A stretch of DNA of 64,000 bases. Origin: Hymenobacter busanensis. GTDB taxonomy: Bacteria > Bacteroidota > Bacteroidia > Cytophagales > Hymenobacteraceae. A program made the translations under genes and the position numbers. Below, piece after piece: positions 48,153 to 56,648 of this stretch. The notes beneath the pieces were generated by a model. It did no database searches. It had not been told where the DNA came from and saw only the letters and a list, made by a program, of their open reading frames with translations. The stretch covers positions 1 through 64,000 of the forward strand of contig NZ_VTWU01000010.1 in NCBI RefSeq assembly GCF_008727865.1. The letters run 5' to 3'. Position 1 is the stretch's first letter. Each line of letters starts with the position of its first letter.

Positions 48153-50465
48153 TTAGCGGCCGTTCACCACGGCCACCTTGGCAATGCAGCCGTTTTCGCC
48201 TTCCGCGTCGGAGGTCATGACCAAGTACACGCCCGACTGCACTTTGCGGCCGTTGTAGTCAGCCAGGTTCCAGGTGACGGTGCCGCCGGTGGCGCGCGTT
48301 TGGTACACCAGCGTGCCGCTCACGTCGGTGATTTTGACCTCGGCGTTGTTGGCAATACCGGTGATGCCCACCTGGCCGGCAAAATCCTGCCGCACGGGGT
48401 TCGGGAATACCTTGGCGCAGCTCACTTTGCCCTCGGTAACGGTGGCCGAGCCGCGGTACACCACCACGCCGCCGTCGGTGGCCACCCACACTTCGCCGGT
48501 GCGGTCGTTCACGGCCACGTCCAGCACTTTGTTGGAGGGCAAGGGGCTGTTGGCGGTGGTGAAATGCAGCAGGCCTTCGTCGCCGTTTTCGTTGAACAGC
48601 CACAGGCCGTTGTTGGTGCCGAACCACTTGCGGTTGCCGCCGTCCACGGCAATGGCGTTTACCACATCGGAATACAAGAGCTGAAAACCGCTGCCTTCGC
48701 CGCGCAGCACGGTGGGCGTGGTGAAGCCCGAAGTGCTGTTGAATACGTCGGACGGGTCTTCGTTATAATAGGCCACCCCGGCTTCGGTAGCCACCCAAAT
48801 GTAGCCGCGGCGGTCCTTCGCAATGTCGTAGAACGTGGTATTGGGCAGCCCCTCGGTGGTGCCGAAGGAGCGGGCGTTGCCATCTAGGTTCACCACCGTC
48901 ACGCGGGGCACGTCGGCGCGGCGGTCCGAGGCCACCCAGGCTTGGCCGTAATCGTCGACGGCAATGCGGCCCAGGCTCTGCGAGCCGCTGAAGTACGGAA
49001 CGGTGCGCCAGGTGTTGGTGCTGGGCGTGAACCGGAACAGGCCCGACACGCTGCCCGCCAGCTGGTGGCGGTTGAGCACCCACACGTTGCCGTCGGCGTC
49101 GCTGGCCACGTCGGTTACGCGGGTGTAGTTGGGGTTCGAGGGGATGGTGCTGAGCAGCGGCACACCGGGGGTGCCTTGGGTAAATTGCCGAAACTCGCCG
49201 GGGCCTTTCCACTCCAGCAGCCCGTTGCCGTAGCTGGCCACGTAGAGGGTGCCGTCGGGCGTGCGGGTGCCGTGCAGCAGGTCCTGCACGCGGGGAAACT
49301 GCGCGGGCGGCAGCCGCGCGGGGTCGTACGTGGTCCAGCGTCCGTCGGCGTCAAACTCGTAGAAACCGGCGTAGCTGTCCAGTTGCTCCAGGCTGAGCTT
49401 GTAGCCGCCGGTGAAAATGTCCACCAGGCCGCCGTCGGTGGAAATGCCAAAAGCACTGGTGCTGGCTGGGGCGTTGGCGGCGTACGTAGCTGCGTTCTGA
49501 CCGTTGAGGTCTACCTGCACCAGCCCACTGCCCAGGTTTGCCACATAAGCCGGCCCGCTCCGGGCCCGCACGGCATCAAAGGCATTGGTAACGGCTGGCC
49601 CTTGCACTTGGTAGCGCACGGCGCCGGTGTTGCCGTCGAGTACGGTCAGCTTGGCTGGCTCGGTAAGCAGCAAACCCGCCGCCGACGACCGCAGCCGCCG
49701 AATGTCGTCCGTGCTGTAGCTCATGCGCGTCCAGCGGCCCGTGGTGCTGCGCTGGTATACTTCCCCGTTGACGGTGCCGTACACGCGGCCGGCGTGCGTC
49801 ACCAGCCACCGCAGCTGGGTGGGCGTGGTGCGGCGCCACTGCTTGAAGTCGAGCAGGTTGGTGTTGAGGCGGCCGCCCAGCACGCCGACACTGGTGGCGG
49901 CAAACAGGGTGTCGCCCACTACGGCAGTGGCAAACACGCGCGGAATGGTGCCACCCGGCCCAATGTTGATGTACGTGTCGCGGATTTCGAGGCGTTGCAT
50001 GTCCAGCGCCACCAAGCCAAACGGCGTAACCAAGTACGCCAAGCGGCCGCTGAAATTTACCTCCGAAATTTCCTTGCCCCCCTGAATGGGCTTGCGCTGA
50101 ATGTCGGAAATGCTGGTAACCAAGCGGCCGTCGGGCCGCAAAATATCGACGGTGCCGGTGCGGTAGCCCACCACCACCAGCTTGCTCACCGAATCGTAGG
50201 CCACGGTGCTCACGCCCACGTCGCTCAGGCCGTCGCGCCGCGAGAGCAGCTGCACGGTCTTCAGGTCTTTGTCGAAGACGTAGAAGGAATTGTCGGCAGC
50301 CACGTAGAGCCGGTCGCCGGCGTCGGCAATGGTGCGGCTGGCCGTGGTGGGCAGGTGCAACTGCCAGTCGCCAAAGCCGGCGGTGCGCTGTGCCCGGGCG
50401 GGCAGGGCCAGCAAACTCGCCATGGCCACCAGAACCAACAGGAGCGCGCGTAGCGGAGAAATCAT
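48153..50465 (-). CDS. porZ: T9SS surface protein PorZ
   Basis: A 770-residue surface protein. In the type IX system PorZ works with PorU at the outer membrane, probably presenting the LPS-linked anchor during cargo attachment. ATG 50465 gives a signal peptide ending near LPARAQ. Two seven-bladed propellers follow: one from WQLHLPTTASRTIADAGDRLYVAADNSFYVFDKD onward, then repeats of the two-component-regulator-propeller type (FYDIAKDRRGYIWVATEAGVAYYNE, AIAVDGGNRKWFGTNNGLWLFNENG, DVAVNDRTGEVWVATDGGVVVYRG). The end is a T9SS-type domain (CAKVFPNPVRQDFAGQVGI ... GVYLVMTSDAEG). It lies 59 bases after tdk on the same strand. Confidence 0.9.
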   Translation of the reverse strand: MISPLRALLLVLVAMASLLALPARAQRTAGFGDWQLHLPTTASRTIADAGDRLYVAADNSFYVFDKDLKTVQLLSRRDGLSDVGVSTVAYDSVSKLVVVGYRTGTVDILRPDGRLVTSISDIQRKPIQGGKEISEVNFSGRLAYLVTPFGLVALDMQRLEIRDTYINIGPGGTIPRVFATAVVGDTLFAATSVGVLGGRLNTNLLDFKQWRRTTPTQLRWLVTHAGRVYGTVNGEVYQRSTTGRWTRMSYSTDDIRRLRSSAAGLLLTEPAKLTVLDGNTGAVRYQVQGPAVTNAFDAVRARSGPAYVANLGSGLVQVDLNGQNAATYAANAPASTSAFGISTDGGLVDIFTGGYKLSLEQLDSYAGFYEFDADGRWTTYDPARLPPAQFPRVQDLLHGTRTPDGTLYVASYGNGLLEWKGPGEFRQFTQGTPGVPLLSTIPSNPNYTRVTDVASDADGNVWVLNRHQLAGSVSGLFRFTPSTNTWRTVPYFSGSQSLGRIAVDDYGQAWVASDRRADVPRVTVVNLDGNARSFGTTEGLPNTTFYDIAKDRRGYIWVATEAGVAYYNEDPSDVFNSTSGFTTPTVLRGEGSGFQLLYSDVVNAIAVDGGNRKWFGTNNGLWLFNENGDEGLLHFTTANSPLPSNKVLDVAVNDRTGEVWVATDGGVVVYRGSATVTEGKVSCAKVFPNPVRQDFAGQVGITGIANNAEVKITDVSGTLVYQTRATGGTVTWNLADYNGRKVQSGVYLVMTSDAEGENGCIAKVAVVNGR

Positions 50466-50524
50466 AAGTCGAAGAAAGACGGCGACGAGAGAAGTAGCCC
50501 GCGCATAACGTCGCCGGGCCGCAA

Positions 50525-51148
50525 TTAGTGCTTGAGGGCGTCGGCGGCGTGCAGCTCGGTTTTTTCCTGCTGCCCTTCCAGAAAGCAGTGGCGGCAGCGC
50601 GCTTCGTAGGAGTCGGTTTCGCCCAGCAGCACCTGCTCGGCCGAGGCGGCCTTGCGGAACGAGTACGTGGCAATTTCGCCGCAGCACACGCACACGGCGT
50701 GCACCTTGGTCACGTATTCGGCCACGGCCATGAGGGCGGGCATGGGCCCGAAGGGCTTGCCGCGGTAGTCCATGTCGAGCCCGGCCACGATGACGCGCAC
50801 CCCGTGGTCGGCCAGCTGGTTGCACACTTCCACCAACGACTCGTCGAAAAACTGGCCTTCGTCGATGCCCACCACGTCGCAGCTGCTGGCCGGCAGCAGA
50901 ATTTCGTTCGGAAACGTGACGGGCGTGGAGCGGATGCTGGTGGCGTTGTGCGACACCACGTCCAGCTCGTGGTAGCGGGTATCGAGGGCCGGTTTGAAGA
51001 TTTCGACGCGCTGCCGGGCAATTTTGGCCCGGTTCAGGCGCCGGATCAGCTCTTCGGTCTTGCCCGAAAACATCGAGCCGACGACCACTTCAATCCAGCC
51101 GCGGCGAGCGGCGTCGCGGCCGTTGCCAACGCGGGGTTCTATAAACAT
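50525..51148 (-). CDS. tdk: thymidine kinase
   Basis: A 207-residue type II (TK1-like) thymidine kinase of the nucleoside salvage pathway. The P-loop is GSMFSGKT (residues 24-31), the lid/magnesium segment [13 protein letters not shown] holds the catalytic Glu, and the structural zinc cysteines are in [15 protein letters not shown] and YEARCRHCF. The tail is slightly longer than usual. ATG 51148 is the first codon after the FKBP-region terminator. It precedes porZ by 59 bases, so they may share a transcript, although the functions are unrelated. Confidence 0.95.
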   Translation of the reverse strand: MFIEPRVGNGRDAARRGWIEVVVGSMFSGKTEELIRRLNRAKIARQRVEIFKPALDTRYHELDVVSHNATSIRSTPVTFPNEILLPASSCDVVGIDEGQFFDESLVEVCNQLADHGVRVIVAGLDMDYRGKPFGPMPALMAVAEYVTKVHAVCVCCGEIATYSFRKAASAEQVLLGETDSYEARCRHCFLEGQQEKTELHAADALKH

Positions 51149-51278
51149 GGAAAGCGAAAATGCAGGGCGGGTTCAACGGACTAAGTTACACCCGCCCGGC
51201 CGGGTTTGGCAAACGCGGCGGCAACTATCGGCCGCACTCGGGCGGCCAACCAACGGCCGGCATTGCCCCCAAAAGCCA

Positions 51279-51310
51279 CCGGCCGGAACGCTAAGTAGCA
51301 TTCCGGCCGG
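51279..51310 (-). terminator. hairpin after the FKBP gene array
   Basis: CCGGCCGGAA (51279-51288) pairs exactly with TTCCGGCCGG (51301-51310). Only a short T-run follows on the minus strand (after TGGC, TTTT at 51274-51271). It lies 3 bases past the last FKBP stop. Confidence 0.65.
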
Positions 51311-51313
51311 CAG

Positions 51314-51751
51314 TTAGTTCACGCGCACTATTTCCAGCTCAAACAGCAAATCGGTGTTGGGCGGCACGCGGTATTCCCGGTCGTTGTCGGGGTCGCGCTG
51401 GCCGAGCGGGCCGTAGGCCAGCGCGGCCGGTACCCGCGCCCACACCCGCGCGCCGGCCGACAGCAGGGGCAGGAGTTCTTCCCAACCCGGAATGACTTCG
51501 CCCCGCCCCAGCCGCAGGCGCAGGGGCCGCCCGTCGGTAGCCGACGAATCGAACAGCCGGCCGTCGGGCATGAACGCGGAGTAGTGCACCACCACGCGGG
51601 CCCCGGGGCCCGCAGCCGGACCAATGCCGGGGTGGTGCAGCACGTAGCGCACACCGTTGGGCGTGCGCAGGGTATCGGGTAGCGAAACCAAGGCTTGGGC
51701 AGAAGCCAGCAACGGCAGCAGCCACAGCCCCAGCAGGAAAAACGGCCTCAC
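51314..51751 (-). CDS. FKBP-type prolyl isomerase, periplasmic
   Basis: A 145-residue exported FKBP-type peptidyl-prolyl cis-trans isomerase. Signal peptide: FFLLGLWLLPLLASAQ. The single FKBP domain has VVVHYSAFMPDGRLFDSSA, GRGEVIPGWEELLPLLSAGARVWARVPAALAYGP and the final LLFELEIV strand. The start is GTG 51751, 5 bases after the upstream gene's stop, so it is tightly co-transcribed. The active-site aromatic residues (Tyr in HYSA, Phe in LFDSS, Trp in PGWEE, Tyr in AYGP) are all present, so it should be active. It is the last of three FKBP genes in a row. Confidence 0.9.
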   Translation of the reverse strand: MRPFFLLGLWLLPLLASAQALVSLPDTLRTPNGVRYVLHHPGIGPAAGPGARVVVHYSAFMPDGRLFDSSATDGRPLRLRLGRGEVIPGWEELLPLLSAGARVWARVPAALAYGPLGQRDPDNDREYRVPPNTDLLFELEIVRVN

Positions 51752-51756
51752 AGCGG

Positions 51757-52308
51757 CTATTTCACTACGTCGGCCACCACCACGTCGAACATGATGGGCG
51801 TGTAGGGCGGAATGCTACCGGTGCCCGAGGGACCGTAGGCCAGGTGCGAGGGCACCAGGAGTTTGGCTTCCTCGCCCTTGCGCAGCTGCGGAAAAGCTTC
51901 TTCCCAGCCTTTGATGACGGTGCCGGCTCCTACCTGGAACCCGTAGCACTGGCAAATGGAGTTGTCGTAGGACGAGTCGAAGGTGTTGCCGTTGAGAAAC
52001 TGCCCCACGTACTGGGCCTTCACTTTGTTGCCTACCTGCACCTGCACGGCGTTGGGGTTGCGCTTGGTGTAGATGATGTACAGGCCCGATTCGCGGCGCA
52101 CCACATCGGCCGGCGAGTAGTTCTGCTTGGCCAGGTAATCCTTGAACGCCTGCTCGTCGAGGGCTTTGTGCTCCTCGATAAGCTTGGTGTAGGTGTCATC
52201 GTCTTTTTTGCAGGAGGCCGTCAGCAGAGCCAGCGGCAGCAGCAAGGCCAGCAACCCACAAAGTGAGCGGCTGAGGGACGGGAAAGGAAATGGGAAAAGC
52301 GTACGCAT
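51757..52308 (-). CDS. FKBP-type prolyl isomerase lipoprotein
   Basis: A 183-residue lipoprotein with one FKBP domain. ATG 52308 gives a lipoprotein signal ending LLTASC-KKDDD; Cys followed by charged residues is the normal Bacteroidota pattern. An acidic and helical linker (EEHKALDEQAFKDYLAKQNYSPADVVRRESGLYIIY) precedes the domain: KVKAQYVGQFLNGNTFDSSYD, VIKGWEEAFPQLRKGEEAKLLVPSHLAYGPSGTGSIPPYTPIMFDVVV. The insertion SICQCYGFQVG in the middle carries two unusual cysteines. A terminator-like hairpin ends 9 bases before its start codon. It is expected to fold secreted proteins in the periplasm. Confidence 0.92.
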   Translation of the reverse strand: MRTLFPFPFPSLSRSLCGLLALLLPLALLTASCKKDDDTYTKLIEEHKALDEQAFKDYLAKQNYSPADVVRRESGLYIIYTKRNPNAVQVQVGNKVKAQYVGQFLNGNTFDSSYDNSICQCYGFQVGAGTVIKGWEEAFPQLRKGEEAKLLVPSHLAYGPSGTGSIPPYTPIMFDVVVADVVK

Positions 52309-52317
52309 GAGAGTAAG

Positions 52318-52357
52318 AAAAAAAGCGGGCGGCTGGCCAGAAGAGCCGGCCGCCCGC
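52318..52357 (-). terminator. terminator ending 9 bases before the next start
   Basis: GCGGGCGGCTGGC (52325-52337) pairs with GCCGGCCGCCCGC (52345-52357) with one G-U pair. On the minus strand a T7 run follows (52324-52318), and the ATG of the next FKBP gene is at 52308. It has the same layout as the hairpin at 30175. Confidence 0.85.
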
Positions 52358-52380
52358 CTATTGGTTGCATGCAACGCCGG

Positions 52381-53406
52381 TTAGTTGGCCGGGTTGCCTT
52401 GAGGAGCGCCTTGCGGCATGCCGGGCGCGGGGGCCGGCGCAGCCTTCACGTCTACCAGCTCCACGTCGAAGCGCAGCACGGCATCGGCCGGAATATCGGC
52501 CCCGGCACCGCGCTGGCCGTAAGCCAGGCCCGAGGGAACCAGCAGCACGGCTTTGGAGCCTTTATTGAGCAGGGCAATGCCTTCGTCCCAGCCGGGAATT
52601 ACGGCGCCCACGCCCAGCGGGAATTCAATGGGCTTGCCGCCGTTGCCTTTGGCCGACGAGTCGAACTCCTTGCCGCTGAGCAGCGTACCGCGGTAGCCCA
52701 CGGCCACCGTCTGGCCCTGGGTGGGCTTGGCACCGGTGCCGGGCTGCGTCACGGCGTAGTACAGGCCCGAAGCAGTTTTTTGCGCCGTCAGGTTGTTTTT
52801 CTTCAGGTATTCCTGAATGATGGCGTCGTCTTTGGGCTTCTGGGCTTCGCCGTGCTGCTGCTGCTTCACCTGCATTTCCTGCATGGCTTTCTGCTGCGCG
52901 GCCATGGCGTCGGCCTGGCTCTGAATGGCGTCTACTTTCACGTAGAGCGTCATGGTGTTGCCGTGCTTTTTGATGGGCGCGGGAGCCGGCTGGCCGGTGG
53001 TCTTAATCGAGAGCGAGTCGGCGTTGAAGCGGAACACGGCCGAGTCGCCGGCTTGCAGCAGCGAAATAGCCTCTTCCAGGCCGCCTTTGCGGGCTACAGC
53101 CTGCAGCGGCACGCGCACCGGGTAGCCCATCTGCTGCTTGCGCGACTGGAACAAGACCGAGTCCTTGGCCGTGCGGTACTCCACGTGCAGGGCAATAATC
53201 TGGCCCAGGCGCTTGCGGTAGCCCGCCGTGTCGCCGTCGGCCGCAATGGTGCGGCTGGTGTACTTGCCGCCTTCGTTTTTGAAGACTTTGTACTCGATGC
53301 CCGATTTGGTTTTGGCGAAGTTGGCGCCGCCGGCGTTGTCGCAGGACTGCAGGCTAAGGGCACCGGCCACCAAGGCGGGCCACAACAGAAGGGATGTGCG
53401 GAGCAT
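52381..53406 (-). CDS. FKBP-type prolyl isomerase lipoprotein, two-domain
   Basis: A 341-residue lipoprotein (signal ending LSLQSC-DNAGG). Residues about 30-160 form a degenerate FKBP-like domain (KSGIEYKVFKNEGGKYTS ... GLEEAISLLQAGDSAVFRFNAD). A helical, Gln-rich linker follows (QSQADAMAAQQKAMQEMQVKQQQHGEAQ), then a complete FKBP domain (VAVGYRGTLLSGKEFDSSAKG ... VIPGWDEGIALLNKGSKAVLLVPSGLAYGQRG ... LRFDVELVDV) and a Pro-rich tail. It sits next to nrnA; in gliding Bacteroidota the lipoprotein isomerase GldI is of this type, so it is a GldI candidate. The two-domain form suggests chaperone as well as isomerase activity. The first domain lacks several active-site aromatics. Confidence 0.9.
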   Translation of the reverse strand: MLRTSLLLWPALVAGALSLQSCDNAGGANFAKTKSGIEYKVFKNEGGKYTSRTIAADGDTAGYRKRLGQIIALHVEYRTAKDSVLFQSRKQQMGYPVRVPLQAVARKGGLEEAISLLQAGDSAVFRFNADSLSIKTTGQPAPAPIKKHGNTMTLYVKVDAIQSQADAMAAQQKAMQEMQVKQQQHGEAQKPKDDAIIQEYLKKNNLTAQKTASGLYYAVTQPGTGAKPTQGQTVAVGYRGTLLSGKEFDSSAKGNGGKPIEFPLGVGAVIPGWDEGIALLNKGSKAVLLVPSGLAYGQRGAGADIPADAVLRFDVELVDVKAAPAPAPGMPQGAPQGNPAN

Positions 53407-53512
53407 GAAAAAGAGAAGGGATGAAAAAAAGCGGAGGCGAAGGTAGCAAGCGGTGAGTTGGCGGGCCGAGTGCCCTACGGGGCGTTTCCCCGGCCAACGA
53501 CTCCCGCCGTGC

Positions 53513-54553
53513 TTACTGGGGCGGGGCCACGGCCAGCGGCGCCGTCACCAGGTCGGCCTGGTAGTCGGGCAGCAAGCTCAGGAATTTCTGCACGGTGGCT
53601 TCCAGCGGCTCGTGGCTGATGCCACCGGCGGCGTTGTGGTGCCCGCCGCCGTTGAAGTGGCGGCGCGAAAACTCGCTCACCGAGAACGAGCCCACCGAGC
53701 GGAAGGAAATCTTGACGGCCTGCACCCGGTCGATGAGGATGGCGGCAAACACAATGCCCTCGATGCTCAGGGCGAAGTTTACCAGCCCCTCGGTGTCGCC
53801 GGTTTTGGAGTGATACTGCTTCAGCTCGTCGGCCGTAATGGCAATGTAGGCCGTGTTGTACTCGCGCAGCACCCGCAGCTTGTCCTTCAGCACAAAGCCC
53901 AGGAAGCGCAGCCGCTCCTCGGAGTGCGAGTCGTAGATGCGGCGGTGCACCGACGAGAGGTCAATGCCCGCGTCGAGCAGCTCGGCAATAATCAGGTGCA
54001 CGTTGCGCGAGGTGCTCGGGTGCCGGAACGAGCCCGTATCCGTCATGATGCCCGCGTAGAGGCATTCCCCAATGGCCGGCGTAATCAGCGCCTGGTCGCC
54101 CAGGTCGCGGATAATTTCGAAGATCAGCTCGGCCGTGGCTGCCGCCGTCGGAAACGAAAAGGCAATGTCGGCGAAAGGCTCGGGCTGCTCGTGGTGGTCG
54201 ACGAGCACCTTGGTTCCCGGTGCCTGGCGCACGTATTCGCCCAGCTCGTGAATCCGGCTCAGGGCCGAGAAATCGAGGCAGAACAGCACCTCGGCCGTGC
54301 CAATGATTTCGCGCACCTGCCGGTCGTTGCGGCGTGGGTCGTACACCACCACGTCCTCGTTGCCGGGCATCCAGCTCAGAAAATCGGGGTAGTCCGAAGG
54401 CGTGACCACCGTCACGTGGTGGCCCTTCTTGCGCAGGTAGCCTGCCAAGCCCAGCGACGAGCCCAGGGCATCGGCGTCGGGCTTGTGATGGGTAGTGATG
54501 AAAACGTGCTTCGGCTCCCGCAGAAGCTCTTTCAGCGCCGTGACGTCGTGCAT
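53513..54553 (-). CDS. nrnA: DHH/DHHA1 phosphoesterase, NrnA type
   Basis: A 346-residue cytoplasmic phosphoesterase. NrnA enzymes degrade very short RNA oligomers and dephosphorylate pAp (3'-phosphoadenosine 5'-phosphate). Metal-binding motifs: THHKPDADALGSSLG, the Asp in LFCLDFSAL, and VDHHEQP. The C-terminal DHHA1 domain has the substrate motif HFNGGGHHNAAGG. ATG 54553 is used; the upstream in-frame start would lie at a possible -7 box (minus strand CAACTTTG at 54633-54626). It is divergent from ndk. Cyclic di-AMP phosphodiesterases share the fold, but no GGDEF or PAS domain is attached. Confidence 0.92.
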   Translation of the reverse strand: MHDVTALKELLREPKHVFITTHHKPDADALGSSLGLAGYLRKKGHHVTVVTPSDYPDFLSWMPGNEDVVVYDPRRNDRQVREIIGTAEVLFCLDFSALSRIHELGEYVRQAPGTKVLVDHHEQPEPFADIAFSFPTAAATAELIFEIIRDLGDQALITPAIGECLYAGIMTDTGSFRHPSTSRNVHLIIAELLDAGIDLSSVHRRIYDSHSEERLRFLGFVLKDKLRVLREYNTAYIAITADELKQYHSKTGDTEGLVNFALSIEGIVFAAILIDRVQAVKISFRSVGSFSVSEFSRRHFNGGGHHNAAGGISHEPLEATVQKFLSLLPDYQADLVTAPLAVAPPQ

Positions 54554-54717
54554 TGTCGGCTGATAGTTGACTGACTTTGCGGGTCTTAAATGACGCGCAA
54601 GGGGGTAAATTTCGGGAATGATTTGCAAAGTTGTGTTGGGTGAACACCGCGCCGGCTACGCTTGGTTCGACGCGGCGGCTATTTGAGCCGTTGCGTGGCG
54701 CTTTCGGGCGTAGCTGC

Positions 54718-54725
54718 TACTTTTG
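54718..54725 (+). promoter_or_regulatory. -7 promoter element TACTTTTG (ndk)
   Basis: An exact TAnnTTTG match, 72 bases before the ndk ATG. Confidence 0.65.
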
Positions 54726-54797
54726 CGGCCGCAAAACTTTTTTCCTGAAGCCGATTGGCCACTGCCGGCCAATCTTCACATAACCCCCCTTATCCCC

Positions 54798-55217
54798 ATG
54801 GCCACGAACCGCACGTTCACCATGATTAAGCCCGACGCTGTGCAAGACGGCCACGCCGGCGCCATCCTCGCCGACATCGAGAAAGCCGGCTTCCGCATCG
54901 TTGCCCTCAAGAAAACCCTGCTGACGCCCGAGCGCGCCGGCGAGTTCTACGCCGTGCACAAGGAGCGCCCGTTCTACGGCGACCTGGTGAAGTACATGTC
55001 GTCGGGACCCATCTACGCTGCCATTCTGGAGAAAGACAACGCCGTAGCTGCATTCCGCGAGCTGATCGGTGCCACCAACCCGGCCCAGGCCGCCGAAGGC
55101 ACCATCCGGAAGAAGTATGCCAAGAGCATCGAAGCCAACGCCGTACACGGCTCCGACTCCGACGAAAACGCCCAGATCGAAGGCGACTTCTACTTCCCCG
55201 CCAACGAGCAATTCTAG
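54798..55217 (+). CDS. ndk: nucleoside-diphosphate kinase
   Basis: A 139-residue enzyme that moves the terminal phosphate from ATP to other nucleoside diphosphates by a phospho-His intermediate. The catalytic His is His117 in NAVHGSDS. The N-terminal [11 protein letters not shown], the Kpn-loop region and the C-terminal [12 protein letters not shown] are typical. ATG 54798 gives the normal start [13 protein letters not shown]; the in-frame sequence upstream crosses the promoter box. The gene stands alone with its own promoter and a strong bidirectional terminator. Confidence 0.97.
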   Translation: MATNRTFTMIKPDAVQDGHAGAILADIEKAGFRIVALKKTLLTPERAGEFYAVHKERPFYGDLVKYMSSGPIYAAILEKDNAVAAFRELIGATNPAQAAEGTIRKKYAKSIEANAVHGSDSDENAQIEGDFYFPANEQF

Positions 55218-55250
55218 CTGCCGGCCGCTGCTCGGCCGCACTAAATGCAG

Positions 55251-55285
55251 AAAAACCCGCTTTGCACTGTGCAAAGCGGGTTTTT
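55251..55285. terminator. bidirectional terminator, ndk / nucleoside transporter
   Basis: AAAAACCCGCTTTGCA (55251-55266) and 55270-55285 are exact complements with a 3-base loop CTG. T-runs occur on both strands. It serves both convergent genes. Confidence 0.93.
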
Positions 55286-55361
55286 ATTTATGCTGTTTTT
55301 GTACTGGTTTTATACTGCCGAGCTTGCCATAAGCGGTGTGCCGCTGGCGAGTAACGTCGGC

Positions 55362-56648
55362 CTAAGCTTGCTCAACCGACAGCACCGGCTCGGTATGTTC
55401 GGCGTTGCGCACCTCCTGCGGGTTGTGCTTGTGGCGGAACAAAAGAACAAAGAGCACGGCAATTCCCAAAGCGTACAGGGCAAACGTCAACCAGATGTTG
55501 TGCCAGTCCTTGCTTTGGTCGGCGTTGGTGAAAAAACGCTCGATGACTTCGCCGCTTACCAAGCTACCCAGCACGGCCCCGAAGCCGTTGGTCATCATCA
55601 TAAACAGGCCCTGCGCACTGGCGCGGATAGAAGGAGCCGTTTGCGTCTCGACGAACAACGACCCGGAGATGTTGAAGAAGTCGAAGGCCATGCCGTACAC
55701 GATGCAGGACAGGATGATCATCCACAGGCCACCGCCGGGGTTGCCGTAGGCGAACAAACCGAAGCGCAGCACCCAGGCAATCATGCTGAACAGCATCACC
55801 TGCTTGATGCCGAAGCGGCGCAGGAAAAACGGAATGGCCAGGATAAACAGCGTTTCCGAAATCTGGGAAATCGACATGATGATGGCCGGGTACTTCACTG
55901 CCAAGGTGTCTTGGTAGGCCGGGTTGCCAGCGAAATCGTGCAGAAAGGTGTCGCCGTAGGCATTGGTGAGCTGCAGCGCCGCGCCCAGCAGCATGGCAAA
56001 CAGGAAGAAGGTGAGCATCTTTCTGTCGCGCAGCAGGGCGAAGGATTTCAGGCCCAGCACATCAACCAAAGAGCGGCTCGGGGTGTCGCGCGCGGTGGGC
56101 GGGCACTTGGGCAGCGTGAAGGAGTAGATACCCAGCAGGAAGGCCGCGCCGGCGGCTACGTAGAACTGGTTGGCCGACTTCTCGATGCCCAGCAAACTCA
56201 CCGTCCACATGGCGGCAATGAAGCCGATGGTGCCCCATACGCGGATGGGCGGGTAGTCTTTCACCACGTCCAGCCCCTCGCGTTTCAGCACCGAGTACGA
56301 CACGGCAATGGACAGCGCCAGCGTGGGCATGTAGAAAATCATGTTTAGCAGCATCACCCAGAACATGGTGCTGGGGTTGTCGACGAGCGGCACCGCACAC
56401 AGCACCGCGCCGCCCAGAATGTGCAGCACACCGTAGAGCTTCTCGGCATTTACCCACTTGTCGGCCACAATGCCCATGAGCGAGGGCATGAAGATGGACG
56501 CAATGCCCATGGTGGAGAAGATGGCGCCAAATTCGCCACCCGACCATTGCTTGGTTTGAAACCAGTACGCGCCAATCGTTATCAGCCAGGAACCCCAGAT
56601 AAAGAACTGGAGGAAACTTAGTACAGTAAGGCGCAGCTTTGTGCTCAT
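55362..56648 (-). CDS. nucleoside:H+ symporter, NupG-like MFS protein
   Basis: A 428-residue major-facilitator protein with 12 helices. It fits the nucleoside:H+ symporter family (NupG/XapB): the start LRLTVLSFLQFFIWGSWLITIGAYWF, then MGIASIFMPSLMGIVADKWVNAEKLYGVLHILGGAVL, VWGTIGFIAAMW, and DFFNISGSLFVETQTAPSIRASAQGLFMMMTNGFGAVLGSLVSG. Nucleoside uptake would supply the salvage enzymes Tdk and Ndk encoded nearby. ATG 56648 is the natural start. A long leader of nearly 300 bases is possible, since an exact -7 box on the minus strand lies at 56931; a nearer candidate (TATCTTTA, minus strand 56695-56688) also exists. Confidence 0.9.
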   Translation of the reverse strand: MSTKLRLTVLSFLQFFIWGSWLITIGAYWFQTKQWSGGEFGAIFSTMGIASIFMPSLMGIVADKWVNAEKLYGVLHILGGAVLCAVPLVDNPSTMFWVMLLNMIFYMPTLALSIAVSYSVLKREGLDVVKDYPPIRVWGTIGFIAAMWTVSLLGIEKSANQFYVAAGAAFLLGIYSFTLPKCPPTARDTPSRSLVDVLGLKSFALLRDRKMLTFFLFAMLLGAALQLTNAYGDTFLHDFAGNPAYQDTLAVKYPAIIMSISQISETLFILAIPFFLRRFGIKQVMLFSMIAWVLRFGLFAYGNPGGGLWMIILSCIVYGMAFDFFNISGSLFVETQTAPSIRASAQGLFMMMTNGFGAVLGSLVSGEVIERFFTNADQSKDWHNIWLTFALYALGIAVLFVLLFRHKHNPQEVRNAEHTEPVLSVEQA

